Assembly (NCBI GenBank): GCA_963556495.2
Contig: OY747703.1
Span: 25,563,796-25,627,795 of the forward strand
Reading direction: 5' to 3'
Length of the DNA stretch: 64,000 nt
Source: Valencia hispanica
Lineage: Eukaryota > Chordata > Actinopteri > Cyprinodontiformes > Valenciidae
Made by a program: the position numbers and the translations under genes. Below, one piece after another: positions 1-10,860 of the stretch. How positions within the stretch are numbered: the stretch's first letter is position 1; every line of letters begins with the position of its first letter. The notes beneath the pieces were generated by a model. That model saw only the letters and a program-made list of their open reading frames with translations, was not told the origin of the DNA and ran no database searches.

Positions 1-1874
1 TCCATGTTTGGTTCTAGTTCTAGGGATGTCGAGGAAACTGGAATTAGAGGACCTGAGTGGTCTGGGGGGTTGATATAGTGACACCTAAGACTGCCTTTAT
101 CTCCCTTGCTTGTTGTTTTCTGACACACTTTTTCCGTCCACTTAACTTTGTCAAAAATACAGTATGATTGAATACAGCAGTCTGTAATTCACAATCCTCT
201 TTAGCAATAACCTTTTGTGACTTTGTCTCTTTGTGTGTGTCACTGACGGTCTGCTTGACAGCAATAAAGTCCCCCATGACTGTGTTGGCCATAACCTTAC
301 ATTATGTATTAACAATCCATTTTTGTTGGTCTCATGCAACAGACATACTGAATTTTGGTTTGCGTTAGTTGTCTGTCAAAATCATCAAAATTAACACTTT
401 AAATAAACTTGAAACATATCACTCAGAGCAAAATACATCTATAATACACGAGTTTCAATATTTTAAATTTAATTACTGAAATAAATAGACTTACAGATGA
501 TTTTCTAATTTACTGAGATGCACCTGTATTTGTTTTGTTTACATAGAAAAACCTTGAGCTCCTTTAAAAGCTCTTTGGAAGACTTTGTCACCCATGACTT
601 AAAATACATCTTCATCCCACTCTTTCCTCTCTCCTCTACCCCCTGCAGTCAACAAGCCACTCATCCACCTGTTCCCATTATGCTGCATCAGTGATGTTTT
701 TCCTCCTCCTCCTTCTCCCTCTCTCCACTGCTCCATGCTTCCTCTCCCCTCTCACCTTAATATCCTCCTTTTCCTTTATCTCTCCTCTTTTTGCCACCAC
801 TGGTAATGAACGCTGACCGTTCATTACCCTAATCAAATCCAGCAGCTGAACAACCGCTGGCTGCCACTCCATGAGCTGTTTTCTCTCTTTTTTTTTTTAA
901 ATCCCTGGACTCATTTGCATTTGCGTCCAGTTAATTAGCGTGGGGGCGCAGGTGCGTTGTGATAATCATTATTAAACATGACAGTCACCTGTGACCAAGC
1001 TGCCCTCCTCAACTCTACAAATATACACCCTTCACACACGCTCATACCCACACCGTGTCTGAGGCCCCATCTCAACGCGAACACCAGAGACATTAATGGA
1101 CAAAGCTGCTGATTATGTAATTTCCTGTTGCTGTTTAAGTAGTCAGCACGTATTTCATGCATGTACAAACTTCGTAAAGCAAGGATGTCTTTAGATCATC
1201 GTATTTATACTCTCTTTAAGCAGGTAATGGAAAAGGGTGAAAAAACAGACAAGCAAACCCAAATTATGAGTTTGAAGGCCTGTTGGGATCATTGGAGCCA
1301 CTGGTTACTTTAACCCTAGCGCAAATTTTTCTGTTGGCAAGTACCTGTATCGGTGCCAACCACTACTGCTAAATGTATATTTGATGTGCATGTATTTTGT
1401 GTTATTAACTGATAAAGTGGGATCAGCAGGTGAAAAAATATTTCATGATTAGGGCTTAAGCATAAGTAGAAATCATTAGCTCAATATTCTTTATATTGTG
1501 TGGAAAAGAAAAGTCAACATCTATGTAAATTGAGATACAGGTGAAATTAAATAGAAAAAAGATTTGTTGGTGAAAAAAAAACAAATGTTAGACCTATTCT
1601 TTTTTTTTTTACTTTGAATTCCCCAAAAATGAATAAATAAATACATAAAATCAAAAAAAGTTAAACAAAAGCCTGAACAAAAAGTAATGATATCCAATAG
1701 TGGTTTTTGCTAACTAAAGATCTTCACCACCCTCTGCTGTAAGTTTGTAAAAGTGCAACATATTTGTGGAGATGCTGCATCTTGCGTCAGTGATGTAGTA
1801 CAAAGGGTCTAAGCTACCAAAGCTGTCCTAATCTAATAGGAACCAACCTTCACTGTGGAGCAAACTATTAATTC
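1..1874. other. Intergenic AT-rich DNA, no gene seen
   Basis: No reading frame here resembles a known protein; the longest are about 80 codons and lack domain motifs. The first 60 bases have the look of a common fish interspersed repeat tail, but the piece is too short to assign. A pyrimidine-rich stretch lies near 620-780, and A/T-rich low-complexity DNA near 1550-1680. I see nothing else to annotate. Confidence 0.6.
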
Positions 1875-2960
1875 ATTTATTTATTGATTGATTTATATAC
1901 CCCTTTAAAAATCTGTCAACCAGACAGCCAAAGTGCTTTACAAAGATAATTAAATAACAAAAAAAAAAAAAAAAAAACAAAGAGAGAAAAAAAGAAATCT
2001 GGAATAAAATGTCATGGTGAGTATTAAAGCCTAATGCTTTGATTTAAAAAGGCCCAGGTAAGTTTTTAAGTGTATATCCAAAAGATCTACACTTAATTCA
2101 GAGGAAGTGTAGATCTTGAAACATTCAAAAATAGCTAGGACGTTGACCTCAGGGATTTATCACAGACATACTCAATTTGAGATATAGGGTGGGACAAAAC
2201 CATTGATTTTAATTGTTTGTTTTCTAAAAAAACAAACATTCAAAATATATTCTAAAAATAATAGGGGTGATGTGCTTGTGTCTGGAGATGTCACTTAAAA
2301 GACCTGCAGCCACATTTTGGATCCACTGAAGCCTATTGAGAGACGACTGAGAGACCCCACATGATTACAGTAATCACTTCTAGAGCTGACAAAAGCATGT
2401 ATAGCCATCTCAAGATCAACACAGTTTAAAAGGCCTAATTTTAGCTAAAAGACGATGGTGATAAAAGCTAAATTTGACTACTGGATCAACTTGTTTGTTA
2501 AATTTAAAATCCTTATAAAAATCTCCCCCCGATTTGTTACTGTGTCGCTAAACTTAAAATTCAGAGAGCTGACGTCAATGGTGGCATTTTCACAACACAA
2601 CATCTATTAAGTATTTTGTTCATTCAGAAACAAGACATTTTGGTATAACCACTGTATTACCATCAGGGATGAAGTGTTAAATGTTACTATACCTGGTTTT
2701 AAAGAGAGGTAAATCTGAAGATCATCTGCATAACATTGAAAAAAGAGGTGATGCCAAGTTTTAATCACTCTGAGTGGCAGCAGACAAATAAGATGGGAGG
2801 CAAGAATGGAACCCTGTGGCATCCCACATGACAGAGAAGCAATGGAGGAAGAAATAATATTTATCTCAACTGAGAAGGACCTGTCTTAAGATGTAAACCA
2901 TTTAACTACTGAGAAACAGATACCAACATGGAGGCGTAAGCAAGACAGAAGGACAGAGTG
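1875..2960 (-). mobile_element. LINE relic, reverse transcriptase 3' half (minus strand)
   Basis: Read on the minus strand, 2822-2607 encodes a decayed reverse-transcriptase palm. It has a PQGSI block followed by C-Y-A-D-D-L-Q-I-Y-L, the catalytic YADD box of non-LTR retrotransposons. Further along the minus strand (about 2410-2290) there is an HAF-SSR-DYCN block, the usual C-terminal region of L2/CR1-group ORF2. The frame is broken by many stops. The segment near 1880-1950, with its tttatat and aagtgctttacaa motifs, looks like the 3' end of the element. This is a dead 5'-truncated copy. The clade is inferred (L2-like). Confidence 0.65.
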
Positions 2961-3276
2961 ATCAATACCAAGACAACAGGGCAGCTACCATCAACAAACA
3001 TAAAAATGTTGTTGTGTAATTATGGTAAACAGACTCTGTGCTATGTCGCTGTCTGGAGTCAGACTGAAAAAAAGCAGACCATCTGCTTCCATCTGCTTTC
3101 TCCACTATTCTGGAAGTTTCCACCAGAGGTCCTGGCTGAGCTGAGGAGCTGTCCATCAAGCCGGGGATGGGGGTGGAGCCAGCCTGCTGCAGCTCATTGA
3201 GTTTATCACAGGATGAGGATTTAAGGAGCTGGCTGTCAAAAAAAAAGACAATTGTTTGTTAAAAAATACAATAATG

Positions 3277-3440
<164 letters not shown>

Positions 3441-3524
3441 GTGCAACATTGTGTAATTGGTCAGACATATGAACTGTCTGGACAGTCAGTTTATGTGAAG
3501 GGCTATCTCTCAGTGGGGTTACAT

Positions 3525-3592
3525 TTGTACTCACACCCTTTCAATTTTCGGATGATGGAGTGAACAGATCCAAAGTTTTGGGATATTGTTTT
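3525..3592 (-). mobile_element. Short Tc1-like transposon scrap
   Basis: About 65 bases (caattttcggatgatgg through gggatattg) look like the antisense of the N-terminal region of a fish Tc1 transposase gene, the part encoding the second helix of the paired-like domain. I recognise it by resemblance to the larger Tc1 relic at 8960-11310. It is too short to carry function. Confidence 0.4.
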
Positions 3593-3596
3593 ATAT

Positions 3597-4325
3597 TTTC
3601 TACACAGACTTCAGATACAACTCGGAGTCCTGCCACATCCAGAAGTATTCAGATGATACAGCTGTTGTGGTATGTGTGAGCAGTTGGACAGGAGGGGGAG
3701 TACAGAGACCGGGTGGAGACCTTCACTGACTGGAGCAAAGAAAAACTCATCTCCTGAATACCACCAAGATTAAGGAGCTGGTGGTGGACTTCAGGAGATC
3801 TAAACCACCAAGACTGCCAGTCTGCATAGATGTGGAGGAAATAGAGACTCTGCAGTCCTACAGATACCTGGGGGTGGTTCTGGACCAGAAACTGGAGTAG
3901 ACCACCAACACAGACGCAGCAAACAGGAAGGGACAGAGTCTCTCTTTCTTCCTCAGGCGACCAAGGTCATTCGATGTCTGCAGTGACATGCTGCAGATGT
4001 TCTACCACACAGTCATCTGAAGTGTGCTTCTGTATGCTGTTTGCTGGGGAAGTAGCACTATGGACAAAGACTGCAGACGTCTGGACAAACTGGTCAAAAA
4101 GGCCAGTTCTAGGCTGAGTTGGGAGGTGGACCCTGTAAGAATTGTGGTGGAGAGGCAGATAAGGAGGAAGCTGCAAGGCATTCTGGCTAATACCAAAACA
4201 CCCCCTCCATGATGTCCTGACCAGCCAGAGAAGCAGCTGCAGTGAAAGGTTCAACTATCTGAGATGCAGGACTGAGAGGTTCAGGAGATCATTAGTCCCT
4301 GCAGCCATAAGACTGTTCAACAGCG
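3597..4325 (+). mobile_element. LINE relic, C-terminal reverse-transcriptase region
   Basis: Plus-strand translation, across several frames, gives the second half of a non-LTR RT: a Q-K-Y-S-D-D-T catalytic box near 3642, then a TKIKELVVDFRR block, a YRYLGVVLD block near 3860, an FLRR...F-V-C block and a YAVCWGSS block near 4035. Stops and frameshifts are frequent, for example TAG near 3900 and TGA near 4020. These motifs directly continue the family whose 5' half lies at 32460-34262, so the two fragments hold complementary parts of one LINE type. I do not assign the clade. Confidence 0.7.
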
Positions 4326-4341
4326 ACATCCAAAATGTTTC

Positions 4342-4344
<3 letters not shown>

Positions 4345-4430
<86 letters not shown>
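4345..4430. repeat. (TA)n microsatellite
   Basis: About 43 uninterrupted TA units abut the 3' end of the LINE relic at 3597-4325. Confidence 0.97.
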
Positions 4431-4433
<3 letters not shown>

Positions 4434-5238
4434 ATCGTCTTCCAGTTATCCGAGATCAGCTCACAGGGCTAACCGCGTCAGGAGGGATGCATCCGTGTTC
4501 TTAGTGATTCTCTCAAATTCATTACAAGATTGTCAAAGCCAAAAACCATACATAATTGTTCCAGCAGGTCACCTCACAGTGGGACATGACCAGAAAACAT
4601 CTAAACAGAGGCATGAAGTAGGCATGAATTGCCTCAATTGACTCCTTTCAATTACTTAGCTAAAAGAAAACATTGGTTTAGAGTTGTGAGGGTCAAAACA
4701 CAATAAATCGAAGAAAAACCTATAAATAAAGAGAAATATTGGAAAACACTTGAGCACAAAAAGAATGGGACCTATCCCAGAAATCTTCGATATTATTTAA
4801 CAGTTCTTAAAAGAAAAAACCTCCTACATTTGCAGTTAAAATGTGAGCTGCAGTGTATTTCTTTGAAGAACTGATTTAGAGAAAACAATTTAACAACAAT
4901 TGCTCATTCAAAGGACTGTGTTTGGTGTGACAAAAGTGATGAATAATCATTCAACTGTACTCACAATATCTTACTGGCACCAAAAGGTGGTTGACATTGT
5001 CAGCTAACAACAATAACGTTCCCAATTGGAAACAAAGCTGACACATTTTTTAGGAGTTTCAGTATTCTTCCTTTGCTTGTATGAACTATTTATTATAGGT
5101 ACTCTGAGCTGTTCCCAAAATACTTAAATGTTGAATTCAAGTAGATTATAAGCACGACCACAGATTGTTATTCTACACTAGCCTGTGACCTCTGATACTG
5201 TCAATTTGACCAATTTGAGCCTATGCAGGACATAGCAG
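4431..5238. other. Intergenic DNA
   Basis: The first 60 bases after the TA array (ccatcgtcttccagttatcc...) resemble a common fish RTE/SINE-associated repeat. The rest is AT-rich with no convincing coding content. Confidence 0.4.
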
Positions 5239-5255
5239 GGGCCTGTACCATGAAG
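5236..5255 (+). repeat. Left TSD (CAG) and 17-bp TIR of Harbinger copy 1
   Basis: CAG at 5236-5238 followed by GGGCCTGTACCATGAAG. The same CAG follows the opposite terminus at 8631-8633. Most described PIF/Harbinger elements duplicate TWA; here the trinucleotide is CWG. Confidence 0.9.
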
Positions 5256-5502
5256 CCGGATTAGGTGGCTAGCCAGCTATGTTTCAGCTTAGTTTCCACC
5301 AACCCTGGGTTTTGGGTACCATGAAAGTGGCTCGGCTTTGATCGGTGTTTGTTGCCATGGTATCTTACGCTGCACGGCTAACCTGCTCCGGGGCAGGTTA
5401 TGTTCTGGATTCAAGATCTCAGACTGAAGTTTGACCAATCAGCTGTGAGCAAAGAAACATATATGTGACGTAACTAATTCCCAGCGTCTGTTCTCTGTTG
5501 CA

Positions 5503-6900
5503 ATGGCTTCACCTTTTCTCCCTAATCCTGTGGACATCTCCGCGCAAATTGTAAGACGAGCACTTCGTAGAGAACGAGTTTTTAGGGACAGACAAAATCC
5601 ATTTGACTTTCCTGATGCGTACTTGTATGAAAGATACAGATTTTCCGCGGAAGGAATGTCTTATCTCTGTGAGCTTCTTGAGCCGCACATAACAAATGTG
5701 ACTCATCGAAACCATGCCCTGACTGTACCGCAAATGATATGTATTGCGTTGCGTTTTTTTGCAAGTGGTACATACTTGTATGCGGTCGGGGATGCAGAGA
5801 ATCTAGGGAAAACCACAGTCTGCCGAACCATTCGAAAGGTGGTTCTCGCTCTGCAGGGGTACATCAATAGCTTCATTGTGTTCCCTGGACATTTATCGAC
5901 CATGTCCATAAAAGAGGGCTTTTATAAAATCGCCGGTAAGATATCTTGATAGGGTGACATCACATGAACAAATTCAACATTTCAGACTCTTTTTTTTTTT
6001 TTTTTTCAAAAAAGCATATTTCACACTTAGAAATCTATTATACAGTAATCTGCAGCAGCTACCTGTTAAGCATGATTTTAAATATATGTCGTTTATTCCT
6101 ATGATAGGATTCCCTAGAGTCATAGGAGCAATAGACTGCACACATGTTGCAATCTCCACAGCTTTTGGAGAACATGAGGCAGATTATGTGAACAGAAAGT
6201 CCTTTCACAGCCTTAATGTTCAGGTAGGGTTGCTATATAGCCTTTGTGAAGTTTTCTTTGCATTTAGATCAATCTTTAAATAAATAGTAACTAACAGAAC
6301 AATAATTTAATGTACATTTCTTCTGCAGATGACTTGTGATCATGAATGCATGATCACAAGTTTGGATGCCAAATGGCCTGGCTCAGTGCATGACTCACGA
6401 ATTTTCCAAGAGTCTATTTTGTGTCAGCGCTTTGAGGAAGGCAAGTTCAATTTGGTACAGTACACTTTAAATTTTTAATTTTAGTGGCAAAACTTACTCA
6501 ATTTCCCCTTTTCTGTTCCATGACAGGGCGTTTTGATGGCCTGTTAGTAGGAGATCGAGGTTATGCATGCCAGAGGTTTTTGCTAACCCCCTATCCTGAC
6601 CCTCAGACAGGGCCACAAAACTGCTTCAATGTGGCCCTCAGTAAAACCAGGGTCAAGATCGAGATGACCTTTGGCATCCTAAAGGCACGTTTCAACTGCC
6701 TTAGGCACTTAAGAGTGTCACCAGAGCGGGCATCACAGATAGTCGCTGCATGTGCCATTCTGCATAATATAGCCACTATCAGAAAGGAGCGATTACCACC
6801 TCAAGACCAGCTTCTCCCTGATGAAATTGACCCCATCACACTTGACCACCCAGCTGGCACAGCTGTCAGAGAAGCAATCACCACACAATATTTTACTTAA
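5503..6900 (+). CDS. HARBI1-like PIF/Harbinger transposase (DDE nuclease), four exons
   Basis: Predicted exons: 5503-5935, 6108-6223, 6329-6440 and 6527-6900, giving 344 residues with all junction phases matching (1, 0, 1). Introns 1 and 2 are GT-AG; intron 3 begins AAG|GCAAGT, a GC-AG intron. Residues about 72-113 (from ALTVPQ to CRTIRKV) form the helix-turn-helix seen in HARBI1 proteins. The DDE_4-type nuclease core follows: D154 in GAIDCTHV, D230 in VGDRGY and E266 in KIEMTFG, with 35 residues between the last two. SVHDSRIF in exon 3 is another family hallmark. The protein should cut and rejoin element ends in the nucleus together with the Myb-like partner encoded downstream. The ATG at 5503 begins a frame open to the first donor. 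AATAAA at 6899-6904 overlaps the stop codon. No frameshift or nonsense codon is seen. The exon model is mine, by eye; cDNA would settle it. Confidence 0.88.
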
Positions 6901-7022
6901 TAAAAGCACACTGACACTGCAGATACCTGTATGTCTCAAACTGTTTTATTGGTCATCATGTGGTTAGGGGGAAAGAAAGAGAGCAAGAAAAATTACATTA
7001 ATAAACATTCATAATGTTCATA

Positions 7023-8108
7023 CTAAAGGGTTACTTGGTTAAAAAAAAAAGGTTCACATACTGAGATCTGTTTTTCCAGCTGTTTGATCTCCAATTTAAT
7101 TTTCTTAATTTGGAGCCTCTTCAGCTCACAGTCTAGTGCGAGGCTCCTTTTGTACAGGGCCCTGACTGAGTCTGTTTCCACCTGAAACAATTCCACCACA
7201 AACAATCACTACACGTTTTCTGGAGGTTGATCAAATCACAAAAAGTGGCATGACTTTCTACAAACACAGGACTGACTGTAAATTATGTCAAGGGTTTAAA
7301 GCATTACCTTGTTCACATTCCTTCTCTAGCCCATTGAGGTAGAGGCCTCAGTTTCTGGGGCAGGTTGTGAAAAATCCTACAAAAGAGATGTGTAAGGGCC
7401 AGTCACTTAATTATGACATTCAAATGTGTGCCATAATATAAAGCTCAGAGCATTCACCTCAGCAACGGCCTCAGAACACACAGACAGAGTGTCTTCATCG
7501 TTTGGTTCACCCTAATAAATTAAGGCCAATGTCAAGCATAACTGTTATAAAGAAGGTTATGTTTGGTGTTCTGTCTGCTGCATACTGACCTCTGTGTGGG
7601 AGACTGTGTGCATGTGTGCTGGCTTCAACAGGGACACTGTATTTCCCTCTACTGCAGCACAGAGTCAGCCATTTTTAACTTTTTTTTTAAAACATTAGTA
7701 ATGCATTGTACACACATACCCATTGTCACTTGCTTAGATGAGCCAGCACCAGGGTCAGAATGTACAGCACATCCAATCCCATCCATAATCGGCCGCCCCT
7801 TGTTGTTGCTCAAAGCCAACTCCTCTGCCACAGTGTAATCTTGAGGAGGTGGCCCTCCCCCAGTTTTCCTTTTTTCACATTTTTTTCTGTTTGCTGCAAA
7901 CAAGTGTTTGTGATTAAATGTTCAAAGAAAATAATAAAAGGTTATGGTAAATACTCACCACTTTGAATTATATTTTTATATTTTGTCTTGATCTGCTGCC
8001 AAGACCGTTTGGAGTTGGGGTTGCATCTAAAAATTAATGAATATCAATCTTTCTTAGGATGTAATAGCCTATACTTTCACATTTTACATACAACTACACA
8101 CATTACGC

Positions 8109-8171
<63 letters not shown>

Positions 8172-8422
8172 CACGAATACATTTTCATTTTAGCATTTAA
8201 TATATTTTAATATGCTTAGCCTACTTAAATGTACATTAATTGTTTAACCCACGCATTAACACAATCAGCAATCTTCCTCCACGATTGTTCTCTTGCTTTG
8301 GCAGCAGATACAGTGTTACTGCATGCTTGAAAAATATTTCTAAATTCTTCATATTTCTGGAGAATAATCTCTTGCTCCTCTGTTGAAAAGTAGATAGCTC
8401 TCGCTCTATCCATATCGAACAC
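7023..8422 (-). CDS. Myb/SANT-like Harbinger accessory protein, seven exons, one internal TAG
   Basis: Minus-strand exons by splice signal and phase: 8422-8253, 8026-7959, 7893-7720, 7651-7590, 7511-7458, 7376-7308 and 7181-7023. Residues about 10-79 form the trihelix Myb/SANT-like domain (STEEQEIIL, W48, NACNPNSKRSW, QQIKTKYKNI). A GGGPPP linker and the acidic SNNKGRPIMDGI region follow, and a lysine/glutamate-rich C-terminal coiled coil (KRLQIKKIKLEIKQLEKQI) is in the last exon. Family members bind element ends and carry the transposase into the nucleus. All introns are GT-AG and the frame is continuous except for TAG at 7328-7326 in exon 6 (codon 193), which would remove the coiled coil. 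Exons 5, 6 and 7 join in phase 0, so skipping exon 6 would bypass the stop. ATG at 8422 or the second at 8413 could start translation. The gene is convergent with the nuclease, 122 bases apart; an antisense AATAAA lies at 6950-6945. Confidence 0.82.
8112..8167. repeat. (TA)n microsatellite in intron 1 of the Myb-like gene
   Basis: About 28 TA units lie between exons 8422-8253 and 8026-7959. The equivalent array in Harbinger copy 2 (17259-17344) is longer. Confidence 0.95.
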
Positions 8423-8613
8423 GATTGGTTGTTCAGTGTCGTCGTCACTCTTTTATGTGCACGCGCCTGTGGATTAATCATAGCTTAAGGATCAAAGCCT
8501 GAGTTGACAGAGAAAGTTGATAACCTGCGTCATGGTACCAATTAAGCCTGATTGCATCGGTTTGGTTTTGTCGATTCAAAACCAATCCTGTAACCCCGAG
8601 TTTGTTGAGCCAC

Positions 8614-8633
8614 CTTCATGGTACAGGCCCCAG
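8614..8633 (-). repeat. Right TIR and TSD (CAG) of Harbinger copy 1
   Basis: CTTCATGGTACAGGCCC at 8614-8630 is the exact inverse of the left end. The following CAG (8631-8633) equals the left flank. Confidence 0.9.
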
Positions 8634-8955
8634 ATCTGGACAACAACAGAGATATCTTATATTTTGGAAAATGCAATTGTGCTTACCACCCTATGACCAC
8701 TAGATGGCACCATGTTTATTTAATACTGTCACCGAATGTTGACACTTGGGACTGAACAATCTCAGTTAACTGATTTAATATTTGACTAATAACCCTATGT
8801 GAGTGGGTATGCAAGTCACAAATAGCAAGACTTGCCAACATAAAAACATTAATAGCTTATCTATGAAGTCGAAGGAAAATGTGATTCAAATGTATTTTAC
8901 AGATAAAAGGTTTAGTGAACATCTGTATTCAGCTCCTTGTGCGAAAACTGAGTGA
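8634..8955. other. Intergenic DNA
   Basis: A short AT-rich stretch between the Harbinger element and the Tc1 relic. I see no coding signal in it. Confidence 0.5.
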
Positions 8956-9261
8956 GATATTAATTTACTGCATTTACACCTGCAGCTTTTGTGGGGCATG
9001 TATCAATGAGCTATCCACATCTAGAAACTGAAGTTTTTGCTCATTCTTCTCTGTAAAATCAATCAATCTCAGTCAGACTGTATGGAGAACATTTGCGAAC
9101 AGCAGTTTTAGGTCTTGCCAGGGATCCTCAATTGGGTTTAGGTTTGGACTTTGACAGGATCATTCTAAAGCATTGATAAGATGTGATTTAAACCATTCCA
9201 ATGTTACTCCGGTTGTATGTTTAGAGTCGCTGTCCTGCTGGAAGGTGAATATGCATCGACC

Positions 9262-10157
9262 AAATAAATGAATGGATGTGCCATAACTTTCTCCAGCTGA
9301 ACAGAAACAAAACTAAAGTAATTATTTTTGGACCTAAAGAGGAAAGCACACAGCTTCAATTAAAACAGCTAGAAACTACTGATCAGGCCCGAAATCTAGG
9401 TGCAGTAATGGACTCTGACATGAACTTCTAAGGTCACATAAAGGCAATAACAAGGTCAGCCTTCTATCACCTGAAGAACATTTCTAGAATTAAAGGACTG
9501 ATGTCACAACAGGACCTCGAAAAACTCATCCATGCGTTTATCTTTAGTCGGATTGATTACTGCAACAGCGTCGTCACAGGTCTGCCTAAAAAGTCAATCA
9601 GACACCTGCAGCTGATTCAGAACGCTGCTGCTTGTATCCTCACTAGAAACAGGAAAGTAGAGCACATCACCCCAGTTCTACAGTCCTTACACTGGCTCCA
9701 TGTAGCTCAGAGAATTGTTTTCAAAATACTCCTACTAGTTTATACACCACCGAGACCACTCAGGTCCTCCAACTCTAGCCTACTAAACAGCCATAGACTC
9801 AGAACCAAACATGGAGAAGCAGCTTTTAGTTTCTATGCTCCCCTTATCTGGAACAGACTTCCTGACGAGTGCAAAGCTGCTGAGACTCTGAACTGCTTTA
9901 AATCGAGACTAAAAACTAATCTGTTTACAATTGCCTTTGAGTAAATGATTGGCATATGTATCAAATGTGTTCATGCTCTCTTGCTTTACTGATGTTTCTA
10001 TTGTTTATTGACTTTTAATTTCAAATGTTATATTCAGTTTTTTTATGTTTTTTTTGTTTTTCCTTTTTTTTTAAATCACCAAATCATGTATAGCACCCTA
10101 TTACCCTGTTGTTGAAAGTGTGCTACACAAATAAAATTGCCTCGCCTTGCCTTATCT
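9262..10157 (+). mobile_element. L2-type LINE, 5'-truncated 3' end inserted in Tc1
   Basis: Translation begins at [17 protein letters not shown] near 9285 and runs through NLGAVMD, AFYHLKNISRIKG and the open stretch 9501-9944 (147 codons: DLEKLIHAFIFSRIDYCN, LQLIQNAAACILT, ITPVLQSLHWL, FSFYAPLIWNRLPDE). This is the C-terminal end of an L2/CR1-group ORF2, ending at TAA 9942-9944. One stop lies near 9429. The 3' end has an AATAAAATTGCC signal and a short (TTGCC)n-like tail at about 10131-10153, typical of this LINE group. Only the last fifth of a full element is present, as expected of incomplete target-primed reverse transcription. A second copy of the family is at 42545-43170. Confidence 0.85.
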
Positions 10158-10860
10158 CTAGTCCGAAGTCTTTTGTAGCCTTTATCCGGTTTTCTTCTAC
10201 CATTGCCCTGTGTTTAGCTCCATCCATCTTACCATTAACTCTGACCAGTTTCCCTATCTCTGATGGAAAAGTTATGCCTACAGCATGATTCTGTCAACAC
10301 AATGTGTCACTGTTGGGAGTGTGTGTTCAGAGTGAGTGGCAGTGTTTTTTATTGATGCCCAAAATATTACATTTTATGTAATCAGAGCACCCTCTTGCTT
10401 GCTGCATCCTTTTACATGAATTCTGGATAATTGCGTGCACTGCTTTTTAGAGCTTTTCTCAACAATTGTGTTTCTTCTTGCTACTTTTCCAAATAAGCCA
10501 GATTTATGGGATGTGCAACTAACCTCTTGACAGATTCCCACACCTGAACTGTGGATCTCTGTGGCTCCTTCAGAGTTACCATGGGCCTCTTGACATCTTC
10601 TCTATATAATGCTTTCATTCCAGGCCTGTAGGTGGATGGCTGTGTCTTGATAGGTTTGCAGCTGTGCCATATTCTTTCCATTTCCAGATACTTAACAGAG
10701 CTTTGTGACATGCTACGCTTTATAACCAAACCCTTGTTAAAAACATGCCATGAATTCTCCTCAAATCCAGGGTGACAGAAGTTTCCATCCAGCTGATGCA
10801 TATTCCACACACACCAATGGTCACGTTGGAGGCACTCTGCTGCCATAGGGGCCAGAGTTG
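10158..10860 (-). pseudogene. Tc1 transposase pseudogene, N-terminal to mid region
   Basis: This holds the part of the transposase frame upstream of the LINE insertion. The longest open piece, 10846-10481 (121 codons), mixes frames. Only its second half (from about residue 52) resembles Tc1 protein; the first half is probably out of frame with the ancestral gene. The downstream catalytic end is on the other side of the LINE. Confidence 0.6.

Larger units (their letters stand above)
5239..8630 (+). mobile_element. Complete PIF/Harbinger DNA transposon, copy 1 (3392 bp)
   Basis: The terminal inverted repeats are GGGCCTGTACCATGAAG at 5239-5255 and its exact reverse complement at 8614-8630. The flanks are CAG at 5236-5238 and CAG at 8631-8633, a 3-base target duplication. 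Inside are two convergent spliced genes: a HARBI1-like nuclease (plus strand, 5503-6900) and a Myb/SANT-like protein (minus strand, 8422-7023). This is the defining two-gene layout of the superfamily. The motif TACCATGA sits at 5246-5253 and 5317-5324, with its inverse at 8616-8623 and 8530-8537, plausible binding sites near each end. The transposase frame is intact; the Myb frame has one nonsense codon. A near-identical deleted copy lies inverted at 16796-18172. I infer recent activity. Confidence 0.93.

Noticed and set aside
5503..6900. Nuclease as the host HARBI1 gene
   Set aside because: It lies between perfect TIRs and target duplications beside its Myb-like partner, and a deleted copy is present nearby, so it is a transposon gene.
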